Assembly (NCBI RefSeq): GCF_019754295.1
Contig: NZ_VIRV01000008.1
Coordinates: 1 to 64,000, forward strand
Direction of reading: 5' to 3'
DNA from: Sellimonas caecigallum
GTDB taxonomy: Bacteria > Bacillota > Clostridia > Lachnospirales > Lachnospiraceae
Length of the DNA stretch: 64,000 nucleotides
Shown: positions 8,929 through 15,482 of the stretch, piece by piece
How positions within the stretch are numbered: the first letter of the stretch is position 1
Layout of the letters: each line of letters starts with the position of its first letter
Program-made: the position numbers and the translations under genes
The notes under the pieces: generated by a model
What the model saw: only the letters and a program-made list of their open reading frames with translations
Database searches by the model: none
Told to the model about the DNA's origin: nothing

Positions 8929-9798
8929 ATGGTCTATCTGGAAGAATTTACTTTTCCTGATATTGAGCAGGAATACACGTTTTTGATGCAGCTGAAACGA
9001 ACTTGTTACAATACCGTCTATCCCTTTCAGATCCTGTCAAGCCATCAGCTCAGGTATCTGGAATTTGAACCGGTCACGATCCTTTACGGGGGAAACGGAT
9101 CCGGGAAATCCACAGCACTCAACGTCATGGCTGAGAAGATTGGGCTGAAGAGGGACACACTCTATAACCGTTCCAGTTTTTTTGAAGACTATACTGCCAT
9201 GTGTGACTGCGAGATCCGCTCCGACATACCCGCAGACAGCCGCATCATCACAAGCGACGATGTGTTTGATTACATGCTGCATTTACGAGAGATGAACATG
9301 GGGATCGATCGAAAAAGGGAAGCGCTTTTTGACGAATACCTGAATGCAAAGTACTCCCATTTTCAGATGCGCTCACTGGAAGATTATGAGCAGCTCAAAA
9401 AAGTAAATATGGCAAGGAGCAAGACCCAGTCTCGCTATGTACGGGAAAATCTGATGGAGAACATAAGAGAACAGTCAAACGGGGAGAGCGCTTTTTTCTA
9501 CTTTACGGAAAAAATAAAGGATGATGGGCTTTATCTTCTCGACGAGCCGGAAAACAGTCTTGCGCCAAAGCGACAGCAGGAGCTGGCAGAATTTCTACAG
9601 AATTCGGCGAGGTTTTTCGGCTGCCAGTTTGTCATCGCGACTCACTCGCCGTTTCTCCTGGCTATCCGAGGAGCTCGGATCTATGATCTGGATGAAAATT
9701 CAGTGGATGTCAAAAGATGGACGGAGCTTCCCAATGTGCGATCCTACTTCGAGTTTTTTGAAAAGTATAAAGATGAATTTACAAGCAGCAGGCAGTGA
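8929..9798 (+). CDS. AAA family ATPase of unknown role
   Basis: Soluble protein of 289 aa with an SMC/ABC-like ATPase core: P-loop YGGNGSGKST near residues 54-63, Walker B LYLLDEPENSLAP near residue 203, and an ATHSP H-loop-like segment near residue 238. A charged, partly helical insert (about residues 115-195) separates the halves, as in RecF/OLD-like single-domain ATPases. No nuclease or toprim domain is visible. It starts 12 nt after the transporter ATPase behind AAAGGAGG, so it is probably cotranscribed with the importer. Function is not recognised. Confidence 0.75.
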   Translation: MVYLEEFTFPDIEQEYTFLMQLKRTCYNTVYPFQILSSHQLRYLEFEPVTILYGGNGSGKSTALNVMAEKIGLKRDTLYNRSSFFEDYTAMCDCEIRSDIPADSRIITSDDVFDYMLHLREMNMGIDRKREALFDEYLNAKYSHFQMRSLEDYEQLKKVNMARSKTQSRYVRENLMENIREQSNGESAFFYFTEKIKDDGLYLLDEPENSLAPKRQQELAEFLQNSARFFGCQFVIATHSPFLLAIRGARIYDLDENSVDVKRWTELPNVRSYFEFFEKYKDEFTSSRQ

Positions 9799-9823
9799 CT
9801 TGTCTGCTTTTGTCTGGTATAAT
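9795..9823 (+). promoter_or_regulatory. Sigma-A promoter, extended -10
   Basis: GTGACT (9795-9800), 17-nt spacer, TATAAT (9818-9823) preceded by TG-G, an extended -10. It lies in the gap before the M42 peptidase gene and makes that gene an independent unit. Confidence 0.6.
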
Positions 9824-9884
9824 AAATAAGGTTATGCCGGGATGACATGACAGAAAACAGCAGAAAAAGAAGGGGGAATACAAA

Positions 9885-10910
9885 ATGGATATGGAGTATG
9901 TAAAAGAACAGCTCAAAAATCTTCTCGCCATCGACAGCCCATCCGGGTATACGAAGGAGGCTACGGATTATCTTCTGAAAGAGTTTGAAAAACTTGGATT
10001 TCATGCTTACCGTACAGTGAAGGGCGGAGTCATCGCCGAGATTGGCGGAGAAGATGAAAACAATGCAGTTTTCCTGGAAGCGCATGTGGATACGCTTGGA
10101 GCTATGGTCACTCAGATCAAAGGAAACGGATGTCTTCAGATCTGCCCGGTAGGTGGGATCGACGCCAACAGCGCAGAAGGAGAGACGGTAAGAATACGGA
10201 CACGGTCCGGCAAAATGTTTGACGGAACATGTCAGCTTTGCAACGCCTCTGTGCATGTAAACGGAAAATATGCGGACACACCGCGGAAGTATGATGTGAT
10301 GGAAGTGGTAGTGGATGAGAAAGTATTTACGAAAGAGGAGACGGAGGCGCTTGGTATCGCAGTAGGAGATTTCGTTTGTTTCGAACCGAGAACAGTCATT
10401 ACCGAGAGCGGATATATCAAGAGTCGGTTTTTGGATGACAAGTTAAGTGCTGCGATACTCCTTGGATATGCAAAGCATATCAGGGAAGACAACGTCGTGC
10501 CGGAGAGAAAAATTTACATGCATATGACCGTCTATGAAGAAGTAGGACATGGCGGTTCCGCATCCATTCCGGAAGGCGTGACAGAAGTACTTTCCGTGGA
10601 TATGGGGTGTGTCGGGGAAGGACTTGCCTGCAGAGAACATCAGGTATCCATCTGTGCAAAAGACAGCAAAGGGCCGTACAACTATGAAGTGGTGTCCAAC
10701 CTGATCGAAGCGGCAAAACGAGCCGGTGCGGATTATGCGGTAGACGTATATCCACACTACGGGTCTGATGCTGAGGCGGCGCTCACGGCAGGATATGATG
10801 TCCGCCATGGGCTGATAGGAGCAGGAGTCTATGCTTCCCACGGATATGAAAGAAGCCATGTGGACGGGGCAAAGAACACACTTCTTCTTTTAAAAGAATA
10901 TTTGGGATAG
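9885..10910 (+). CDS. M42 family metallopeptidase (glutamyl aminopeptidase / endoglucanase-like)
   Basis: Cytoplasmic dinuclear-zinc aminopeptidase of the M42 family, 341 aa, usual length. Metal and catalytic motifs in order: EAHVDT near residue 68 (His and Asp), a DDKLSAA segment near residue 185 (bridging Asp), YEEVGHGG near residue 213 (catalytic and ligand Glu), an SVDMG segment near residue 231, and a C-terminal SHGYER with the last His ligand. Members are large self-compartmentalising aminopeptidases that trim peptides; some were misnamed endoglucanases. It has its own promoter and is closed by a strong hairpin. Confidence 0.87.
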   Translation: MDMEYVKEQLKNLLAIDSPSGYTKEATDYLLKEFEKLGFHAYRTVKGGVIAEIGGEDENNAVFLEAHVDTLGAMVTQIKGNGCLQICPVGGIDANSAEGETVRIRTRSGKMFDGTCQLCNASVHVNGKYADTPRKYDVMEVVVDEKVFTKEETEALGIAVGDFVCFEPRTVITESGYIKSRFLDDKLSAAILLGYAKHIREDNVVPERKIYMHMTVYEEVGHGGSASIPEGVTEVLSVDMGCVGEGLACREHQVSICAKDSKGPYNYEVVSNLIEAAKRAGADYAVDVYPHYGSDAEAALTAGYDVRHGLIGAGVYASHGYERSHVDGAKNTLLLLKEYLG

Positions 10911-10918
10911 GATAAAGC

Positions 10919-10973
10919 AGTACCGGCATATAAAGGACAGACAGAATCGGCTCCTTTGTATACCGGTACTTTT
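10919..10973 (+). terminator. Terminator after M42 peptidase gene
   Basis: A 19-bp near-perfect stem (starting AGTACCGG, ending CCGGTACT, two non-Watson-Crick positions) with a 14-nt loop and TTTTG after the stem. It separates the peptidase gene from the ECF sigma operon. Confidence 0.75.
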
Positions 10974-10992
10974 GTAATTCATGGGAGATTCG

Positions 10993-11020
10993 TGTAACCT
11001 TTTTGGAAGAAAAACGTTTT
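10993..11020 (+). promoter_or_regulatory. Candidate ECF-sigma autoregulatory promoter
   Basis: TGTAAC (10993-10998), a 16-nt spacer, then CGTTTT (11015-11020). The AAC -35 core and CGT -10 core at this spacing match extracytoplasmic-function sigma promoters, and the site lies upstream of an ECF sigma gene. A separate 14-nt palindrome (CTGTAT-AG-ATACAG, 11021-11034) follows directly and could be an operator or part of the 5' UTR. Confidence 0.5.
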
Positions 11021-11099
11021 CTGTATAGATACAGACACTCAGAGGAAAATGCCGAAGATGTCCGATGAGATATCAACGGAGAAGGGAAGGGGAGGCGTT

Positions 11100-11588
11100 A
11101 TGAAAAAAGATGAGCTTGAAGAAATCTACAGGCTTTACTACAAAGACATATATCTGTACGCGCTTTCGCTTGCCCGGAACAGGCAGGACGCGGAAGAACT
11201 GGCAAGCGATGCGTTTTACAAAGCGCTCCTTTCGTTGGAAACGAAAAGCGGAAGCGTGAAATATTGGCTATTTTCTGTTTGCCGCAATCTTTTTCTTGAC
11301 CAGATGAGAAGGAGGAAGAGACATCCTTGCGAGGAACTATCGGATAAACAGACAGATGATCTTGAAGATACATTGGCACATCTGATCCGAGAGGAAGAGG
11401 CGAGAAAAATATATTCCTGCATCCAGAAACTGCCGGATGCATACCGGGAGATGATCTTCATGTTTTACTTTGAAGAAATGAGCATCGCACAGATTGCCCG
11501 GCTTACCGGAAAAGGGACAGCATCTGTAAAGACAGGACTTTTTCGGGCGAGAAAGAAACTGAAAGAGTGGATGGAGGCAGAAGAGTGA
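11100..11588 (+). CDS. RNA polymerase sigma factor, ECF subfamily
   Basis: Sigma-70 family protein of 162 aa with only regions 2 and 4. Region 2 (about residues 8-72) carries the YALSLARNRQDAEELASDAF segment and region 2.4-like WLFSVCRNLFLDQMRRR. Region 4 (about residues 100-155) ends with the helix-turn-helix MSIAQIARLTGKGTASVKTGLFRARKKL. The ATG at 11100 follows GGGGAGG; an in-frame upstream start at 11049 lacks a good site. The next gene, 13 nt downstream, looks like its membrane regulator, as is standard for ECF pairs. The signal is unknown. Confidence 0.87.
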   Translation: MKKDELEEIYRLYYKDIYLYALSLARNRQDAEELASDAFYKALLSLETKSGSVKYWLFSVCRNLFLDQMRRRKRHPCEELSDKQTDDLEDTLAHLIREEEARKIYSCIQKLPDAYREMIFMFYFEEMSIAQIARLTGKGTASVKTGLFRARKKLKEWMEAEE

Positions 11589-11601
11589 AAGGAGGTATAC
11601 C

Positions 11602-12780
11602 ATGAATTACGAAGAATTGTTGAAAAAATACAGACAGGGACAGACGACGGAAGAAGCGACGAGAAGGATCGAAGAGGATATCGAGAAATTTGAGGCCATC
11701 AGTGTCTATCTGGAGGAAACACTTGAGGAGGAGCGGACAGGACTGGAAATTGAGGAAGCCGATGCGAAAGATATCCGTCGGATCAAAGGGAAAGTGAACC
11801 GAAAAGTCTTTTGCTATTCTTTTTCGGGGGCGGCAGTCCTGATCGCAATCATACTTTTGATCAACTTGATATGCAGCCAGATTTTCTACAATCCAAACAA
11901 AGGAATCCGGGAGATTTATGGCGGGGACGGACAACTGATGCTTGACCTCTCTGTCTACACCGAGATGCACAATCCGGGATATATTGTAAATCAAGCGTAC
12001 GCAGAGCCGGACTGGTTCGGAAAATATGGACTTTCTGTTACATGGGGGCGACTCTTTACAGGGGAGGAAGAAAAGGCCTATATCAATCTGGTGCGGGGCA
12101 AGGTCAAAGAAAGCGGAAACGTGGAAAGGTCTTTCAAAGGAACATCGATATATCATGCCATTGGGACGAAGCTTGGGATGGTAATATATGAAGGTAAAGA
12201 CGACACGTCCATGGATCTGGCAAAAGCCGAGCTTCAAAATCAGCAAGAGCATATTGCAGCGCTTCCGGAATCTGCTTACCTGGCGGTCAATATTACATTT
12301 CCAGAGGCAAAGACGGTGGAAGAAATGCTGAAATTTGCGGATCAATATCAGGATGTATCGATCATCTATAACTATGTTGAATCAAAAACAGGAGCACTTC
12401 AGATGAATGGATTCGGATTTGAACGTGCCGGGATCATACCGGATCAGACAGAAGAGATAAATCAGAAATACCCGTATCTTTGGACGTTGGGGGAGGATAT
12501 GGATTCCGGCGATCGGGCAGAGAAATGGACGCTTCACTATGAGTCCATGCTGAAGTACCTGAGTGAGCGGGGCGAATTTATCGATATGATGACAGATGCA
12601 GTTTCCGGATGGTCATCTGTCGACTACAAAGAGGAGCTGGAGACAGTAAAAAAAGAAGGGATACATATCGTAGGTATGCAGATCCACGGAAAGAGGCAGG
12701 ATATACTGGATATTATCGCTTCTGGGGAGATTGACGGTATGGACATACTGGACGTCAAAGTGTCGGAGTATTCCAGATAG
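11602..12780 (+). CDS. Membrane anti-sigma-like regulator (sigma-regulator N/C domain type)
   Basis: Protein of 392 aa with a short acidic cytoplasmic N-terminus (about residues 1-70), one membrane helix (about 74-93, VLIAIILLINLI) and a large extracytoplasmic domain (about 100-392). The layout matches clostridial proteins that sit after ECF sigma factors and carry the Sigma_reg_N/Sigma_reg_C architecture; there is no zinc-finger HHCC motif. It probably holds the sigma factor at the membrane until a cell-envelope signal releases it. Strong AAAGGAGG at 11588-11595. Assignment rests on architecture and context. Confidence 0.65.
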   Translation: MNYEELLKKYRQGQTTEEATRRIEEDIEKFEAISVYLEETLEEERTGLEIEEADAKDIRRIKGKVNRKVFCYSFSGAAVLIAIILLINLICSQIFYNPNKGIREIYGGDGQLMLDLSVYTEMHNPGYIVNQAYAEPDWFGKYGLSVTWGRLFTGEEEKAYINLVRGKVKESGNVERSFKGTSIYHAIGTKLGMVIYEGKDDTSMDLAKAELQNQQEHIAALPESAYLAVNITFPEAKTVEEMLKFADQYQDVSIIYNYVESKTGALQMNGFGFERAGIIPDQTEEINQKYPYLWTLGEDMDSGDRAEKWTLHYESMLKYLSERGEFIDMMTDAVSGWSSVDYKEELETVKKEGIHIVGMQIHGKRQDILDIIASGEIDGMDILDVKVSEYSR

Positions 12781-12836
12781 CAGCGCGGCAGACCTCTTTC
12801 AAAAGAAAATTCTTAAAAAAATGTGAAGGTGCGTTT

Positions 12837-12865
12837 TTGAAGAAAAATTCATGCTAAAATATACT
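12837..12865 (+). promoter_or_regulatory. Sigma-A promoter
   Basis: TTGAAG (12837-12842), 17-nt spacer, TATACT (12860-12865), about 80 nt before the unknown membrane protein gene at 12949. This separates that gene from the sigma-factor operon. Confidence 0.65.
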
Positions 12866-12948
12866 TGTGAAAAAAGTGCGGCGAAGTGGGATCTCGTCTG
12901 CACATGGAAAGAAAAAAAGTATAAGATACATAAGGGGAGGCTGATAGC

Positions 12949-13869
12949 ATGGGACGCATTAAAGATCACAAGAAAAATAATCCCAATCAGATGACAGACT
13001 GGCTCGATATAGAGTGGCTCGATGAAGAAGAGCTGGACGAGCAAGATCCAGAATACCATCTCGATACCGAAGATTTTGAGGAGGATGACTGGGATACCGG
13101 AGACGGCTGGGAGGATCCGGAAGAAGAAAAGGCAGTGAAAACAAGAGAGCCCAAACAGACATCGCAAAGAAAGACAGAGCGAAGACCAGAAGACAAAAGA
13201 AAATCACAGGGGAGAAAGCAGACCGGATCTTCCAGGAGCAGAGCAGCAGGGAAACGGGCAGATTCCGGAAAAAAGAAAAGACCTCCGCAAAAGAATACAG
13301 GAGATGAAAAAAAGACAAAAGAAAAGAACCGTTCTTCTGCAGTAAAACCTGTAAAGACAGCGACAAAAGTCGCTGGTACAGCGGGGAGAACAGCGGGAAA
13401 AGCGGCAGGAAAAATCGTTTCCATCATTTTGAAATGCGGAAGTTTTGCCGCTATGGTTGTCATTGTTCTCAAAATGTTCCAGGATTTCTGGGCCCAGAGA
13501 AATGTGTTGGGAGAACTATGGAGAGTGGCAGCAGATCGAAACTATGCGGAAGCGCTTTATCTTGGTATTGCAGGCGTGCTTTTGCTCTACGGAATCATCT
13601 CCGCGCTCTGGATCTTGACAGGGAGAAAAGCAGCAGACGGTGGAAGGATACAAAGCTATGACACGGGAAGAGGACTTACATCATTCATCGTGATCGCAAT
13701 ACTTGCAGCTGTATCTGGGATGGTGCAGCCGATCGTGCCGGAAAGCCCTCAGATGCTGGCCGGAGCGAGCCTAGCCCTTCAAGTAATAGACGGGATGAAA
13801 ACGATTCTGCTGGGATGCTGTGCAGCAGGGATCGTATTATGTGTCATTCGCAAATTTATCAGGCGATAG
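12949..13869 (+). CDS. Unknown membrane protein with long charged, disordered N-terminus
   Basis: Not recognised. The 306-aa product has three zones: a strongly acidic low-complexity N-terminus (about residues 15-62, many Glu/Asp/Trp), a strongly basic Lys/Arg/Ser/Gln-rich stretch (about 63-150), and a C-terminal half with four likely membrane helices (about 157-176, 202-225, 245-262, 280-300). An Ala/Gly/Lys repeat-like segment precedes the first helix. The opposite charges of adjacent disordered blocks suggest self-interaction or binding to nucleic acid or cell-wall polymer, but that is speculation. It has its own promoter and a shared downstream terminator. Confidence 0.6.
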   Translation: MGRIKDHKKNNPNQMTDWLDIEWLDEEELDEQDPEYHLDTEDFEEDDWDTGDGWEDPEEEKAVKTREPKQTSQRKTERRPEDKRKSQGRKQTGSSRSRAAGKRADSGKKKRPPQKNTGDEKKTKEKNRSSAVKPVKTATKVAGTAGRTAGKAAGKIVSIILKCGSFAAMVVIVLKMFQDFWAQRNVLGELWRVAADRNYAEALYLGIAGVLLLYGIISALWILTGRKAADGGRIQSYDTGRGLTSFIVIAILAAVSGMVQPIVPESPQMLAGASLALQVIDGMKTILLGCCAAGIVLCVIRKFIRR

Positions 13870-13884
13870 ATAATAGAAAAAGGG

Positions 13885-13924
13885 ATACCGCCCTGTGTCC
13901 GTGCGAAGAACGGCAGGGCGGTAT
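13885..13924. terminator. Bidirectional terminator between convergent genes
   Basis: An 11-bp perfect stem (ATACCGCCCTG with CAGGGCGGTAT, 18-nt loop). The flank gives a T-rich tail on the minus strand (CCTTTTTC) and a weaker one on plus (ATTTT). It sits between the unknown membrane protein and the convergent Fe-S protein gene. Confidence 0.75.
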
Positions 13925-13965
13925 ATTACTATTTTGAGGCCGTACAGTGTATAACACAATCCAGT

Positions 13966-14613
13966 CTATTGCAGTATAGTACCGTTCGGGGAAATGATTT
14001 TTACCTGGCATGGGATATCTTTTCCGGATGCTGCGACTGCATTTCGGACAGCGCGCTCGATTCCGCCGCAGCATGGGACCTGCATTCTTGCCACGAGGAT
14101 GCTTCGGATGTCGTTCTGACTCAGGATAGCAGTCAGCTTTTCTGTATAGTCGATGGAGTCCAGTTTTGGACAGCCGATGAGAGTAACATGGCCTCGTATG
14201 AAATCATGATGGAAATTTCCGTAGGCATAGGCTGTGCAGTCCGCTGCGATCAAAAGATCGGCATTTTGAAAATAAGGTGCTGAAAGCGGTGCAAGTTTGA
14301 TCTGTACCGGCCATTGGGTAAGCTGGCTGTCCAGTGAAAAATTTTGCGCCGAAGGATTTGAAGTTCCGGTGGTTTTTGCGGCCTGAGCGGCTTTTACGGC
14401 TGCTTCATCATAAGCCGGCGCTTCCCTTTCTTCAAAGGAGATGGCCCCCGTCGGGCAGGCAGGGAGACAGTCTCCAAGACCATCGCAGTAGTGTTCGCGC
14501 ACAAGTTTTGCTTTTCCGTTTACCATATCAATAGCGCCTTCATGGCAAGCCTGGGCACAGAGCCCGCAGCCATTGCAGAGCGCTTCGTTAATTTTGATGA
14601 TTTTTCGTATCAT
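13966..14613 (-). CDS. 4Fe-4S dicluster ferredoxin-like protein
   Basis: Protein of 215 aa. The N-terminal ferredoxin domain (residues 1-65) has two cluster motifs: CNGCGLCAQACHEG, and a variant second motif with wider first spacing, CDGLGDCLPACPTG. A Thr/Ser/Ala-rich linker follows, then a C-terminal domain with scattered cysteines (IAADC, GCPKLD, VPCCGG) that could hold a further metal or disulfide. Likely an electron carrier. The minus-strand ATG at 14613 has GGAAGGGAAGG upstream; the longer reading to 14682 is not supported. It is transcribed divergently from a Crp/Fnr-type regulator, a pairing common for redox or NO-stress functions. Confidence 0.8.
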   Translation of the reverse strand: MIRKIIKINEALCNGCGLCAQACHEGAIDMVNGKAKLVREHYCDGLGDCLPACPTGAISFEEREAPAYDEAAVKAAQAAKTTGTSNPSAQNFSLDSQLTQWPVQIKLAPLSAPYFQNADLLIAADCTAYAYGNFHHDFIRGHVTLIGCPKLDSIDYTEKLTAILSQNDIRSILVARMQVPCCGGIERAVRNAVAASGKDIPCQVKIISPNGTILQ

Positions 14614-14654
14614 AGTCTTATTCCTTCCCTTCCAAAATGTTTTCAGAAATACGC

Positions 14655-14683
14655 TTGACTTACATGTATAAGAATAGTACACT
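14655..14683 (+). promoter_or_regulatory. Sigma-A promoter for Crp/Fnr regulator
   Basis: TTGACT (14655-14660), 17-nt spacer, TACACT (14678-14683); transcription would begin near 14690, just before the palindrome at 14700. Confidence 0.65.
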
Positions 14684-14699
14684 CAGGAAAAAGAATCGG

Positions 14700-14711
14700 T
14701 TGTAATTACAA
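14700..14711. promoter_or_regulatory. 12-bp perfect palindrome, candidate operator
   Basis: TTGTAATTACAA is perfectly self-complementary and resembles the TTG-N6-CAA half-site pattern of Crp/Fnr proteins. It lies between the predicted start point and the ribosome binding site of the regulator gene, a position suited to autorepression, and within the divergent region shared with the Fe-S protein gene. Confidence 0.5.
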
Positions 14712-14722
14712 CGGAGGTAGGA

Positions 14723-15397
14723 ATGGAGAGAAAAAAATGGGTTCGGAATTGCCCGCTTTTTCGGGGAATCCCGGAGGAAGAAATGGAGATATTGCTGAAA
14801 CGAATAAAGGCCTGCACCCGGATTTATCAAAAAGACGAGATCCTTCTGAATGTGGGGGATACAGTTCGCTCTTTCGGAATCGTGGCATCCGGGGAACTTT
14901 TTGTCATGAAGGAAGAGTATAGCGGGAGCACAGCCATGGTGGCACAGATTCTGTCTGGAGAATTGTTTGCGGAGGCATTTGCGGCGGGCGAAGCCTGCGC
15001 GACGGTCACGGTAATGGCGGCAGACAAGACAGAAGTTCTGTGGATTGATTACAGAGCGATGACGGAGACCTGTCCAGACAGCCCGGCACATAAGATCCTC
15101 ATGAAAAATATGATGCAGATACTCGCGCGGAAAAATCTTTTTCTGACTGGGCGCATCTCCCACCTGTCCAGACGGACACTTCGGGAGAAAGTCCTTTCTT
15201 ACTTGTCGGAACAGGCTTTAAAAGAAGGAAAAAAGAGTTTTGAGATTCCATTTGACAGACAGGGACTTGCTGATTATCTGGCGGCAGACAGGAGTGCGCT
15301 GTCAGCGGTGCTTGGAAAGCTGAAAAAAGAAGGTGTCTTGTCTTTCCGGAAAAATCAATTTGAGCTGCTGAAAGAAGAAGAACAGATAAAAATCTGA
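14723..15397 (+). CDS. Crp/Fnr family transcriptional regulator
   Basis: Regulator of 224 aa. The N-terminal cyclic-nucleotide-binding-like beta-roll spans about residues 10-125, with an FGIVASGEL segment and no clear cAMP-binding arginine pocket. A dimerisation helix and C-terminal winged HTH follow (about 150-215), with recognition region QGLADYLAADRSALSAVLGKLKKEG. There is no Fnr-type four-cysteine N-terminal cluster, though several cysteines are present. It is close to the HcpR/ArcR-like group that responds to redox or nitrosative signals; the effector cannot be told. GGAGG precedes ATG 14723. Confidence 0.82.
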   Translation: MERKKWVRNCPLFRGIPEEEMEILLKRIKACTRIYQKDEILLNVGDTVRSFGIVASGELFVMKEEYSGSTAMVAQILSGELFAEAFAAGEACATVTVMAADKTEVLWIDYRAMTETCPDSPAHKILMKNMMQILARKNLFLTGRISHLSRRTLREKVLSYLSEQALKEGKKSFEIPFDRQGLADYLAADRSALSAVLGKLKKEGVLSFRKNQFELLKEEEQIKI

Positions 15398-15428
15398 TAA
15401 GATTTTCATAGAGAAATTTGAAAAGTCA

Positions 15429-15437
15429 TGGTATGAT
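15429..15437 (+). promoter_or_regulatory. Extended -10 promoter before methyltransferase locus
   Basis: TG-G-TATGAT at 15429-15437, an extended -10 element about 46 nt before the methyltransferase ATG. No good -35 at standard spacing, as often with extended -10 promoters. Confidence 0.4.
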
Positions 15438-15482
15438 ATAAATTCAGGGCTAAAAGAAAGATATGATACAAGAAGGGATGTG

